Of a stretch of DNA of 34,504 nt, positions 1 to 6,308 are shown piece by piece (the stretch's first letter is position 1; each line of letters opens with the position of its first letter). Source of the DNA: Prescottella equi (GTDB lineage Bacteria > Actinomycetota > Actinomycetes > Mycobacteriales > Mycobacteriaceae); the NCBI RefSeq assembly GCF_020171745.1, contig NZ_JAIVAH010000035.1, positions 1 to 34,504 of the forward strand. The letters are read 5' to 3'. The position numbers and the translations under genes were made by a program. Below the pieces are notes generated by a model, which worked only from the letters and a program-made list of their open reading frames with translations, was not told the DNA's origin and did no database searches.

Positions 1-2
1 AC

Positions 3-407
3 CGCGAGGGTGTCCGACTCGGCTACCCGCCACTTGAGGTTGGCCTCGTGATCGACCCGTTCGTGATCGACCGGGCGATGGACCCGTACCGCAAAGGCAA
101 GCGCACGCTCGAGGCGACCTGCAACGCGTACGGCGTCCGCCTCGACGACGCCCACTCGGCTAGTGGCGACGCCCTCGCGGCGGCGCGGCTGGCATGGAAA
201 CTGGCGCGCAAGTTCACTCGACTCTCCGGGCTCGACATCATGGCCGAGCAGGCGAAGTGGCACGCCGACCGTCAGGCCGACTTCGCCGCCTACCTGCGCC
301 GTGAAGGCAAGGATGCGAGCGACGTCAATGGCGACTGGCCGATGCGTGGCCGGATGCCAGTAGCGGAGCCCGTACAGGCAACCCTGGACGAGCAGGTGGT
401 GGCATGA
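3..407 (+). CDS. DnaQ-like (DEDDh) 3'-5' exonuclease, 5' end cut by window edge
   Basis: The frame is open from the first full codon at 3, so the gene begins left of the window and only the C-terminal ~134 residues are visible. The visible part has the layout of the second half of a DEDDh exonuclease: a VIDPFVIDRAMDP segment typical of the region before the last motif, then AHSASGDALAAARL, which fits the Exo III motif (His, four residues, Asp). This family removes 3' nucleotides from DNA and serves as proofreading or repair subunit (DNA polymerase III epsilon type). The N-terminal D-x-E motif cannot be checked. It overlaps the next gene by ATGA. Family assignment is fairly secure; the exact role in phage replication is inference. 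Confidence 0.8.
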   Translation, partial: REGVRLGYPPLEVGLVIDPFVIDRAMDPYRKGKRTLEATCNAYGVRLDDAHSASGDALAAARLAWKLARKFTRLSGLDIMAEQAKWHADRQADFAAYLRREGKDASDVNGDWPMRGRMPVAEPVQATLDEQVVA

Positions 408-703
408 CCCTCACTTCCGACGACTGCCTCGCTGCAGAGGTAGCCATCCACCGCACCTGGCTCGATCACGCGGAGGCCGCACTCGACCAGTGCATCGCAC
501 TCGGAGTGCCGTTCTCCGCTGACACCCTCCACCAGTTCATCCCCAAGGGTGTTGAACCACACCACGACAACGCCATCGGAGCGTTCTTCAACGCCGCCCG
601 ACGGGCAGGGCGCATCAAGCACACCGGCCGATACGTCGTCGCAACCCGCGGCAGTCGGCACGGCAACCGCAACGGACTCTGGACGAGGGGGCCCAACGCA
701 TGA
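404..703 (+). CDS. Hypothetical phage protein
   Basis: A 99-residue soluble protein whose ATG overlaps the previous stop (ATGA), so it is probably translationally coupled to the exonuclease. Residues ~40-85 (LHQFIPKG...NAIGAFFNAARRAGRIKHTGRYV) have the feel of a small winged-helix or replication-associated fold seen in phage early genes, with a basic C-terminus, but I cannot name a family. GC-rich third positions and the overlap on both sides support it as a real gene. Confidence 0.75.
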   Translation: MTLTSDDCLAAEVAIHRTWLDHAEAALDQCIALGVPFSADTLHQFIPKGVEPHHDNAIGAFFNAARRAGRIKHTGRYVVATRGSRHGNRNGLWTRGPNA

Positions 704-960
704 CCGACACCGACAGCACGCCGCGGGTCTTCACTGTCGCCGACGGCGCCACCCGCCTCGGGCAGACGGAGGCCTGGTACCTCCGCCAGCTTCGCGGCCG
801 CCACCTTCCCGGCCACAAGATCGGCCGCAAGTGGATGCTCACCGAGGGCGACATCCGCCAGGCGCTCGAGCTGACCGCGGTTGCCGCGACCCCGCGGGTG
901 GCTGATCCTGCTGGCCTCACGCGAACATCCCGGCGACGCATCGGCCAGAAGATCGCATGA
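700..960 (+). CDS. Excisionase/MerR-like helix-turn-helix DNA-binding protein
   Basis: An 86-residue protein with a single HTH_17-type domain: FTVADGATRLGQTEAWYLRQL followed by GHKIGRKWMLTEGDIRQAL. This is the usual order of recognition helix, wing with a conserved Gly-Arg-x-Trp-like strand, and a closing helix. Such domains bind DNA in phage excisionases (Xis) and small regulators. Its place among replication genes rather than next to an integrase makes a regulator or replication-associated role as likely as excision. Joined by ATGA on both sides. Confidence 0.75.
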   Translation: MTDTDSTPRVFTVADGATRLGQTEAWYLRQLRGRHLPGHKIGRKWMLTEGDIRQALELTAVAATPRVADPAGLTRTSRRRIGQKIA

Positions 961-1157
961 CACTCGCGGTCGTCGACCTCTACGGCCCGGACGGCAAGCG
1001 CATCAACGAGCGATGCTCCCTCGGCTGGCACGCAGCCTTCATCCACAGCCAGCCGGCACCCGCCCCCATCCGCGTCATCGACCCCGTTTTCGGGCGCGGC
1101 TGGGGGTGGATCTGCAACGACTGCACCACCATCCAGAAACGAGAAGAGGCGGCGTAA
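957..1157 (+). CDS. Hypothetical small protein, Trp/Cys-containing
   Basis: A 66-residue protein starting in an ATGA overlap and ending with TAA whose last base is the A of the next ATG. It has a compact aromatic centre (FGRGWGWICNDC) with a CxxC and an earlier Cys-Ser-Leu-Gly-Trp-His, which could form a small zinc site, but spacing is not that of a known finger. No function can be assigned. Confidence 0.7.
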   Translation: MTLAVVDLYGPDGKRINERCSLGWHAAFIHSQPAPAPIRVIDPVFGRGWGWICNDCTTIQKREEAA

Positions 1158-1936
1158 TGGAGAAGGTCTGGCTGTCCTCGACCTACTACATGGACCCCAA
1201 GCTCGCGGGCTGCAACGCCTCCGTCGAGCGCATGTTCACCAGGCTCCTCGCCTACGCCGGCAACGCAGAGACGCGCGGGTTCCTCCCCGAAAACGTGCAC
1301 ATTTTGGTCGGAATTCCACGCGGAAAGGACGCGGTTTCGGAGCTAGTTCGTCGCAAGGTTCTACACGCTTTGGACGAAGGCGGATTCGAGTTCGTGAGCT
1401 GGTCGCACTGGCAGGAAAGTGGCGACAAGCTGGTGGAACAGCGAGCCAAGGACCGCGATCGGAAGCGTCGAAAGCGCGCCGAGAAGGCTGATCTGTCCGC
1501 GGACACGTCCGCGGATGTCCACCCCCATAGAAGAGAAGAGAAGAGAAGAGAAGAATCTAGTGGTTACGTAGAGAGGGAATCTCGCGTGAGCAACGCGCCC
1601 GCGATCGAACCCCCAACCGCCGCAACCCCGCCCGAGCCACGCTGCCCGCAGCATCTCGACAATCCGACGACTGCGGCATGCCGGCCATGCGGCGACGCGA
1701 GACGAGCGCGGCAGGCATGGGATGCCGATCAGGAGCGGGCTCGGAAGCTCGCGATCTCCGAGGCGGCGCACCAGTCCGCACTCGCCAGGTCGCTCGCGAT
1801 CGCCGACTGCGGGATGTGCGACGACGAGGGCTATCTCGGCACGATCCTGTGCGACCACGACCCCGAGACGCCCGAGCGAACCCAGCGAGGCATCGCGGAG
1901 TGCCGTGCGGCGATCGGGAAGGCGCGTATCGCATGA
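1157..1936 (+). CDS. Replication initiator-like / replisome organizer-type protein
   Basis: A 259-residue protein. The N-terminus (EKVWLSSTYYMDPK, then ERMFTRLLAYAGNAETRGFLPENV) matches the pattern of phage replisome-organizer/DnaD-like N-terminal winged-helix domains: a short aromatic start, a helix through the middle and a T-x-G-F-L-P turn. Residues ~100-125 are a Lys/Arg/Glu-rich linker encoded partly by a pentanucleotide repeat. The C-terminal third carries CPQH...ACRPCG and CGMCDDEGYLG...CDH clusters suggesting a zinc-bound module. The ATG at 1157 overlaps the preceding TAA by one base; longer upstream starts would run through the previous gene. The position after an HTH gene and before a promoter suits a replication role. 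Family call is moderate. Confidence 0.65.
   Translation: MEKVWLSSTYYMDPKLAGCNASVERMFTRLLAYAGNAETRGFLPENVHILVGIPRGKDAVSELVRRKVLHALDEGGFEFVSWSHWQESGDKLVEQRAKDRDRKRRKRAEKADLSADTSADVHPHRREEKRREESSGYVERESRVSNAPAIEPPTAATPPEPRCPQHLDNPTTAACRPCGDARRARQAWDADQERARKLAISEAAHQSALARSLAIADCGMCDDEGYLGTILCDHDPETPERTQRGIAECRAAIGKARIA
1529..1554 (+). repeat. AAGAG pentanucleotide tandem repeat inside a coding region
   Basis: Four perfect AAGAG units lie at 1531-1550 with matching bases on both sides, forming a homopurine tract in the linker of the replication-initiator-like gene. The unit is not a multiple of three, so gain or loss of one copy shifts the frame, while three copies (15 bp) keep it. Confidence 0.85.
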
Positions 1937-2063
1937 GACTGCGGGGGAACGTATTTCGTGCGGCAGCGTCGAAGCTGGGCGGCAAAGCGCGGGTGTGGGG
2001 GATGGGTGTGGCCGCCACTAATTCCGCGCTCCGTGTGCGTACGGGATTTCGTTGGCTCAAACT

Positions 2064-2093
2064 GTTGCGTGAATGCACGCAACCGAATACCAT
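2064..2093 (+). promoter_or_regulatory. Promoter with overlapping 8-bp palindromic operator
   Basis: An inverted repeat with arms GTTGCGTG (2064-2071) and CACGCAAC (2076-2083) and a 4-base centre overlaps a sigma70-like promoter: -35 TTGCGT at 2065-2070, 17-base spacer, -10 TACCAT at 2088-2093. A good Shine-Dalgarno and ATG follow at 2124-2139. The palindrome covers the -35 box and most of the spacer, so a dimeric repressor bound there would block the polymerase. Which protein binds is unknown. Confidence 0.55.
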
Positions 2094-2136
2094 CGATGTA
2101 ACCCGGTGCAACGGGTCTCAATCGGAAGGAATCCCC

Positions 2137-2418
2137 ATGCGAACGCTTATCGAGCGTGGCGAAGTCATCGCCCTCGACTGCTCCCACCCGGACACGATCC
2201 TGTTCTACGACCCCAGTTACGGCCCGTACGAGAAGTGTGTGGAGTGCGAGGTCATCCTCGACGAGGAGGACGCGCCGGCCGCGACCACTGACAACGATCT
2301 GACGGACGACGAGCTGCCCGTCGACGAGGTGACGGTGTGGGTGTGCTGGTGGCTCGGCGCACTGACGGCGACCGCGGTCCTCGGGCTGCACCTGCTGTGG
2401 GCGTGGGTGACGGCATGA
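2137..2418 (+). CDS. Small protein with C-terminal membrane segment
   Basis: A 93-residue protein. ATG 2137 is chosen because GGAAGGA sits 6 bases upstream and a promoter lies just before it. An in-frame ATG at 1933 overlapping the previous stop would add 68 residues that look unlike protein. The body has CSHPD...YEKCVECEVIL, a possible zinc site, then an acidic stretch, and ends in a hydrophobic segment (VWVCWWLGALTATAVLGLHLLWAWV) that should span the membrane with the N-terminus in the cytoplasm. Function unknown. Confidence 0.7.
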   Translation: MRTLIERGEVIALDCSHPDTILFYDPSYGPYEKCVECEVILDEEDAPAATTDNDLTDDELPVDEVTVWVCWWLGALTATAVLGLHLLWAWVTA

Positions 2419-2639
2419 GTGAGAAGCTGCGCTGGAAGATCGCCCACCACCTGAACAAACTGCAGCGGTTCTGCTGGTCCGACCTCGTGATGTGGGCCCT
2501 CGGCTGGCATAAGCGGGACGGTGTGAGCCTCCGTGACCTACAGGGTGGATCAAGCCTCTGCAAGCGGGAGGCCGCCCAACCCGGCTGCTCGTGCAACTGC
2601 GGCAAGTTCCGCGGACCGGGCTTTGGCGGTGCCGCATGA
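2415..2639 (+). CDS. Hypothetical small Cys-rich protein
   Basis: A 74-residue protein joined to both neighbours by ATGA overlaps. The N-terminal half is basic and aromatic; the C-terminus has four cysteines (SLCK then CSCNCGKFRG), possibly metal-binding. No family recognised. The chained overlaps are the main evidence that it is translated. Confidence 0.65.
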   Translation: MSEKLRWKIAHHLNKLQRFCWSDLVMWALGWHKRDGVSLRDLQGGSSLCKREAAQPGCSCNCGKFRGPGFGGAA

Positions 2640-2818
2640 ACGCCGAACTGGTCACCAACGACAACCCCGTCCAGGACACCGTCGTCGACGTCCTCCGCTA
2701 CCGCATCGAAGACCGCATCCGTTACGCGACCGTGCGCCTCGCCCTCGACGGCGACCTCGACGACGTGATGTGCGTCGAAATGCCGCTCCACGACCTCGAA
2801 ATCAGGAGGGCCGCATGA
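2636..2818 (+). CDS. Hypothetical small protein
   Basis: A 60-residue acidic protein with ATGA overlaps at both ends and a Shine-Dalgarno (AGGAGG) near its own 3' end serving the next gene. The predicted structure from sequence is mostly beta strand and helix (YRIEDRIRYATVRLAL then VMCVEMPLHDLE). No recognised domain. Confidence 0.6.
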   Translation: MNAELVTNDNPVQDTVVDVLRYRIEDRIRYATVRLALDGDLDDVMCVEMPLHDLEIRRAA

Positions 2819-2967
2819 GCTTCGAACGCCACCTGCAGGTGCAGCTCGACCGCCTCGGCCGCGACCACCGCGACATCGACGACGAGCATCCGCGGTCGTG
2901 CTTCTGCCCGACCTGTGACCCCGACTATCACATCGAACTGCGACGAGACCGGGAGTGCGCGCAGTGA
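2815..2967 (+). CDS. Hypothetical 50-residue protein with CxxC
   Basis: A short soluble protein preceded by AGGAGG at 2804-2809. It has a helical N-terminal half and a central CFCPTCDPDYH cluster that could bind a metal. It overlaps the following GTG by GTGA. Too short to give a family. Confidence 0.6.
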   Translation: MSFERHLQVQLDRLGRDHRDIDDEHPRSCFCPTCDPDYHIELRRDRECAQ

Positions 2968-3161
2968 GCATCTACACGATCACCGTCAAAGCCTGCGACG
3001 ACAGCATCACCATCCAGGCCGACCTGACAGGCGCCGGCGCTGCAGCAGTCGCGAAGGTCGCTCGCGCCATCACCGCATCGAGTTCGTGGAGCGGTCAGCC
3101 CGTGATGTACATCGCGACGGGCGCCCACGAGTTCGCGGACGAGACAGGGGATGACCTGTGA
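2964..3161 (+). CDS. Hypothetical small protein
   Basis: A 65-residue protein. GTG 2964 is preferred because it forms the GTGA junction used throughout this operon; an in-frame GTG at 2955 would add three residues. The pattern (SIYTITVKACDDSITIQADLTG, an Ala-rich helix, then PVMYIATG) suggests a small alpha/beta fold. It runs directly into the nuclease gene by a GTGA overlap. Confidence 0.6.
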   Translation: MSIYTITVKACDDSITIQADLTGAGAAAVAKVARAITASSSWSGQPVMYIATGAHEFADETGDDL

Positions 3162-3520
3162 GCAACCCGAACAAGGCCAAGGGTGACCGCGCTGAGCGCG
3201 CCGTCCGCGACTACCTCCGCGCCAACGGCTTCCCGCACTGCGAACGCACCCGCGCCGGCTACACCCGCGACGCCGGCGACCTCCACCCTGCACCCGGACT
3301 CACTGTGCAGGTGAAGGACCGCGCCCAGTACGCGTGGCCCGAGTGGCTGCGGCAGCTCGACGAGCAGCGCCAGGAGGCCAAGGCGGATCACGCCATGCTC
3401 GTCGTCAAGCGCCGCGGCCTAGGCGATCCGGGGGAGTGGCTCGCAGTCATGCCGCTCGCTGCGATCGCCCGCCTGTTGCGCGATGCCGGGTACGGCGACG
3501 TGCTCGAGGGGGTGGCGTGA
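3158..3520 (+). CDS. Holliday-junction-resolvase-like PD-(D/E)xK nuclease
   Basis: A 120-residue protein with the layout of phage/archaeal Hjc-type resolvases: KGDRAERAVRDYLRANGF at the N-terminus (Glu13 as the first acidic residue), then YTRDAGDL (Asp38, Asp41) and LTVQVKDRAQ as the E-x-K strand. Here the Glu of that motif is Gln51 with Lys53 kept. Such enzymes cut branched DNA to let recombination and replication intermediates be packaged. The E-to-Q change may be tolerated or may point to a different catalytic set. GTG start in a GTGA overlap. Confidence 0.75.
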   Translation: MSNPNKAKGDRAERAVRDYLRANGFPHCERTRAGYTRDAGDLHPAPGLTVQVKDRAQYAWPEWLRQLDEQRQEAKADHAMLVVKRRGLGDPGEWLAVMPLAAIARLLRDAGYGDVLEGVA

Positions 3521-3693
3521 TGACCGCCTTCGACCTCTACGGCTTCTCGACCTTCGATCCGAACGTCGTCGACACCCGGCACGAGCTGCTGTGCCCCGGC
3601 TGCCGCGTCTGCGACCACGACGCCGGCGGCCCCTACGACCGCGACTACACCGACATCTACAACCCCGACGGCACCAGGAAGGCAACCCGATGA
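3520..3693 (+). CDS. Hypothetical small protein with Cys/His cluster
   Basis: A 57-residue protein. ATG 3520 forms a TGATG junction with the nuclease; GTG 3517 is an equally possible start one codon earlier. The centre, LLCPGCRVCDHDAGGPYDRDYTD, holds three Cys and one His and may bind a metal. Function unknown. The following WhiB gene starts within its last codon (ATGA). Confidence 0.6.
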   Translation: MTAFDLYGFSTFDPNVVDTRHELLCPGCRVCDHDAGGPYDRDYTDIYNPDGTRKATR

Positions 3694-4262
3694 TCCAACA
3701 GGCCAGGAACCGTGAGCGGATCATCCGTGCCGACCGCGCCTACGGGGCCGTCAACGACTGGCCCGAGGCACTCGGCGAACCCATCAAACTCCTCGCCACC
3801 ATCCTCCAGGGCACACCCCGCCTCGACGGCGCCGCCTGCGTCGGTGAGGACCCCGAACTGTTCTTCCCCGACAGCCGGGACTACGCCGCCCAAACCAAGG
3901 CCGCACAGATCTGCAACGGCTGCCCAGTGCGCGACACCTGCAGCACCTGGGCCACGGAAACCAACCAGCGGCAGGGCGTCTGGGGTGGCATCGACCGCAC
4001 CACGCCGATCAGATCCAAGGCCACCGACACCCACTGCAAGAACGGGCACCCGTGGACCGACGAGACGACGTACTGGAATCCACGCAAGAACCGGAAGCCG
4101 TACCGGGTCTGCAAGACCTGCCGCACCGAGAACCTCTCCGAAAGCGACGAGCGGCGGGCTCAGGTGGGCCAGCTGACCCGAGCCGGCCTGTCCGTCGAGC
4201 AGATCGCCGTGGCGCTGCGTTTGTCGCCGCGGCATGTCAATCGCCTACGGGCTGCGGCATGA
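3690..4262 (+). CDS. WhiB-family transcriptional regulator with extra zinc and HTH modules
   Basis: A 190-residue protein. Residues ~45-100 form a WhiB domain: Cys50, then Cys75-x2-Cys78-x5-Cys84 as iron-sulfur cluster ligands, followed by the GVWGG turn (96-100). WhiB proteins bind an Fe-S cluster and act through the primary sigma factor; phage copies can modulate host WhiB genes. Unlike ordinary WhiB proteins of 80-130 residues, it continues with a Cys116-x3-His120 ... Cys141-x2-Cys144 zinc-like module (HCKNGHPW ... YRVCKTCR) and a C-terminal helix-turn-helix (LTRAGLSVEQIAVALRLSPRHVNRLR). The HTH supplies its own DNA-binding module in place of the short basic tail of host WhiB. ATGA overlaps on both sides. 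Confidence 0.9.
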   Translation: MIQQARNRERIIRADRAYGAVNDWPEALGEPIKLLATILQGTPRLDGAACVGEDPELFFPDSRDYAAQTKAAQICNGCPVRDTCSTWATETNQRQGVWGGIDRTTPIRSKATDTHCKNGHPWTDETTYWNPRKNRKPYRVCKTCRTENLSESDERRAQVGQLTRAGLSVEQIAVALRLSPRHVNRLRAAA

Positions 4263-4306
4263 CCGCCCGCGGCATCACCAACCCCGACAAGGAGACCCAG
4301 CGATGA
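4259..4306 (+). CDS. 15-residue mini-ORF (translational coupler)
   Basis: This ORF starts in an ATGA overlap with the WhiB stop and ends in an ATGA overlap with the next start at 4303. Its peptide is MTARGITNPDKETQR. It also contains the GGAGA Shine-Dalgarno of the downstream gene. The double overlap is what suggests it is translated, carrying ribosomes from WhiB to the next cistron; the peptide itself may have no function. Confidence 0.45.
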   Translation: MTARGITNPDKETQR

Positions 4307-4653
4307 GCACCATCACCCGTGAGCGGCTGATCGACGTGACCGCGACCGCGATCACGGACACGGACGACGACTTTTCCACCGTCCGCGAAGCCGCCGAGTA
4401 CATCCTCGACGCCATACTCGCTGCCCTGCATCCCGAGGTCGCCACCACTGAGGAACTGGCGGCACTACCCCCTGGGTCGGTTATCCGCGAACCGGACGGC
4501 GCGATCGGCATGGTCATGGTGGCGCGCGACAAGCGGCGCGTCATCGGGTGGCCCGGCACCCTTCCCGTCAACGAGCTGGACGAGGTGGTCCACGCTGCGT
4601 GTGGCGACCCTCTGACCGTCATCTACCGCCGCGACACCCAGGAGACCCGATGA
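4303..4653 (+). CDS. Hypothetical phage protein
   Basis: A 116-residue acidic protein. ATG 4303 follows GGAGA at 4291-4295. The N-terminal half is helical (RERLIDVTATAITD, REAAEYILDAILAAL), the C-terminal half beta-like (SVIREPDGAIGMVMVARDKRRVIGW). It may be a small adaptor or single-strand-binding-like fold, but I do not recognise it. ATGA overlap with the next gene. Confidence 0.65.
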   Translation: MSTITRERLIDVTATAITDTDDDFSTVREAAEYILDAILAALHPEVATTEELAALPPGSVIREPDGAIGMVMVARDKRRVIGWPGTLPVNELDEVVHAACGDPLTVIYRRDTQETR

Positions 4654-5357
4654 CCGACACGATCACGCCTGCATCGACGTTCACCGCGGAGGAGTGGCGA
4701 GCCGGGGAGAGGATCGCCCGTGCCAACGGATTCGTGGGCGAAGCGGACCACTACGCCGCGCAGGCCGCCCGTTTGGAGGCCGAGTCTGCCCGCGACGAGG
4801 AAGCGGAACGGCTTGCGAACGAGGAGGCGGAGCGCCTGGCGAAGGTGATGTGGTCGGCGAACCCTCGCGGGCGGGCATGGGAAAGCCTGTCGGCTGAGAG
4901 CCGCGAGATCAAGGTGGCCTGCGCTCGTGCCGGGCTCGATCGGCTGGCGGCTGATGGGCGTCTACTCCCCGAAGGCGGGACGGTGCTCACGGAGGAGCAG
5001 GTGGCGAATTTGCGGTGGCTGATGGCGCAGTACGTCGGCTTCGATGGCGATATCGATTGCCCGCCGTACGCGAGCCTGGACGCACTGTTCACCCCGCCTG
5101 CTGTGTCTGTCCCGGACAGCGGGCCGGATGGCACACCGGAGAAGCCCTGGCCGACATGGCAGGACGTGCCGGAAGGCGTGAAGTACCGGAGCCGCGACGA
5201 GCACGGCGATGTCATCGGCAACTGGTGGTGGTGGAACCAGAAGGGCATCCGCTACACCGAGAACGAATGCGGGCACCCGCGGGCATCGAAGACGTCCGAG
5301 GAGCGCATGACCAACCACTACGCCCCGTTTGTGCGTGTGGACGGAGACAAGGCATGA
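4650..5357 (+). CDS. Hypothetical phage protein, coiled-coil N-terminus
   Basis: A 235-residue protein beginning in an ATGA overlap, with GGAGA 9 bases upstream. Residues ~30-75 form a Glu/Ala-rich coiled coil. A middle helical segment (VANLRWLMAQYVGF) and a C-terminal aromatic module (WQDVPEGVKYRSRDEHGDVIGNWWWWN) follow. That last pattern recurs in actinophage early proteins of unknown role. It ends in an overlap with a small zinc-ribbon gene. Confidence 0.65.
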   Translation: MTDTITPASTFTAEEWRAGERIARANGFVGEADHYAAQAARLEAESARDEEAERLANEEAERLAKVMWSANPRGRAWESLSAESREIKVACARAGLDRLAADGRLLPEGGTVLTEEQVANLRWLMAQYVGFDGDIDCPPYASLDALFTPPAVSVPDSGPDGTPEKPWPTWQDVPEGVKYRSRDEHGDVIGNWWWWNQKGIRYTENECGHPRASKTSEERMTNHYAPFVRVDGDKA

Positions 5358-5536
5358 CGACCGCGCAGACATGTCCGGCATGTGGCGCAGCAGCCCTGGA
5401 GATCGAGTGGCGTTTGGAGCCGAAGCCGATCGGCTCTCACTCGCTGGCGGGTGTGCAGATGAAGGTGGCGGCGACGTCGTGGCCGTGGATGGTGTGCCGG
5501 TCGTGCGGCGTGGAAGCGAAGGGGAAGAGGGAATGA
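5354..5536 (+). CDS. Small zinc-ribbon protein
   Basis: A 60-residue protein with two CxxC knuckles, TCPACGAAAL near the N-terminus and VCRSCGVEAKG near the C-terminus, about 40 residues apart, the arrangement of a single zinc ribbon. Such ribbons usually mediate nucleic-acid or protein contacts. ATGA overlaps on both sides. Confidence 0.65.
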   Translation: MTTAQTCPACGAAALEIEWRLEPKPIGSHSLAGVQMKVAATSWPWMVCRSCGVEAKGKRE

Positions 5537-5868
5537 GCACTGCGGAACAGATCATCGCCGACGTCCTCGGCGAGCATGGAACCAAGGCCTACGTCGCCGC
5601 GCATGTGGCGGCTGCACTCACCAACGCCGGCAAGACGATCGTGGAGCAGGAGAACGTCGAGTGGGCCATCGTCGGCGTGGACGGCCAAGACGAGTGGATC
5701 GACACCGGCGAGCACGAGGGGCATCTCTCCTCGCAAGAGAAGGCTCAGCAGCGCGTCGATGACTACTACCGCGGCGACGAGACGGCCATCGTGGTTCGCC
5801 GCTTCGTCACCGAGTGGCAACCCGTGGCTGCTGCTCGTGTGGCGGAGGGCGGTGAGCGCGGTGAGTGA
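5533..5868 (+). CDS. Hypothetical phage protein
   Basis: A 111-residue acidic protein starting in an ATGA overlap. It has a helical N-terminus (AEQIIADVLGEHG, AAHVAAALTNAGK) and a strand-rich centre (VEWAIVGVDGQDEWID ... DETAIVVRRFVTEWQPV) that looks like a small alpha/beta domain common in actinophage early regions. Function unknown. Its last eight bases overlap the DUF433 gene. Confidence 0.6.
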   Translation: MSTAEQIIADVLGEHGTKAYVAAHVAAALTNAGKTIVEQENVEWAIVGVDGQDEWIDTGEHEGHLSSQEKAQQRVDDYYRGDETAIVVRRFVTEWQPVAAARVAEGGERGE

Positions 5869-6052
5869 CTGGATCGAATCGCACCCCGGGAAGTTGGGCG
5901 GCATCCCGTGCATCCGCGGCACCCGTGTTCCCGTCGACCAGGTCGTCAACCTGATGGTGGATTGCACGGACGAGGAGATCGTCGGGTTCTACCCAACGGT
6001 TCCCATCGAAGCTGTTGCGGCACTTCGAGCGGGGGGCGGTGACCAGCCGTGA
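5861..6052 (+). CDS. DUF433-family protein (antitoxin-like)
   Basis: A 63-residue protein covering a full DUF433 domain: WIESHPGKLGGIPCIRGTRVPVDQVVNLMVDCTDEEIVGFYP then IEAVAALRAG. The GGxPxIxGTRVxV signature is well kept. The family is a small helical DNA-binding-like fold, often found as the antitoxin beside a DUF5615 PIN-like toxin. No such toxin is next to it here, so a stand-alone regulator is possible. GTG 5861 is used; GTG 5852 would add three residues. Confidence 0.8.
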   Translation: MSDWIESHPGKLGGIPCIRGTRVPVDQVVNLMVDCTDEEIVGFYPTVPIEAVAALRAGGGDQP

Positions 6053-6099
6053 GCGTCTGCAAGCATTGCGGTACCGCCACCCCGAAGGAGCAGCCATGA
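6049..6099 (+). CDS. 16-residue mini-ORF with CxxC
   Basis: This ORF begins with GTGA over the DUF433 stop and ends with ATGA over the next start at 6096. Its peptide, MSVCKHCGTATPKEQP, holds a CxxCG knuckle like the first half of a zinc ribbon. The downstream Shine-Dalgarno (AGGAG, 6086-6090) lies inside it. It may be a coupler, or the stump of a deleted zinc-ribbon gene. Confidence 0.4.
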   Translation: MSVCKHCGTATPKEQP

Positions 6100-6308
6100 C
6101 CAACACCGCCCCGATCATCGGTTACATCGTTGTCTCCAAGCTGGCACGGGGGGACGGCGGATTCGGCTACATCGACGTGAGTCCGCTGTGCACGGAACGG
6201 ACGCACGCCGAGATCAACCGCGATGGGTGGCTCGAGATGGCGAAGAAGCATCCAGTCCGCTACCGGGACACCGAGTTCATCATCGCCGAAGTCAGGGGGA
6301 ACGCATGA
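6096..6308 (+). CDS. Hypothetical small protein
   Basis: A 70-residue protein with AGGAG upstream and ATGA overlaps at both ends. The pattern GYIVVSKLARGDGGFGYIDVSPL, a helix (HAEINRDGWLEMAKKH) and a final strand (TEFIIAEVRG) indicates a small alpha/beta fold. It may modify or bind another early protein, but no family is recognised. Confidence 0.6.
   Translation: MTNTAPIIGYIVVSKLARGDGGFGYIDVSPLCTERTHAEINRDGWLEMAKKHPVRYRDTEFIIAEVRGNA

Noticed and set aside
1933-2136. N-terminal extension of the small membrane protein from ATG 1933
   Set aside because: The ATG overlaps the previous stop, but the extra 68 residues look non-coding and a promoter, operator and good ribosome site lie just before ATG 2137.
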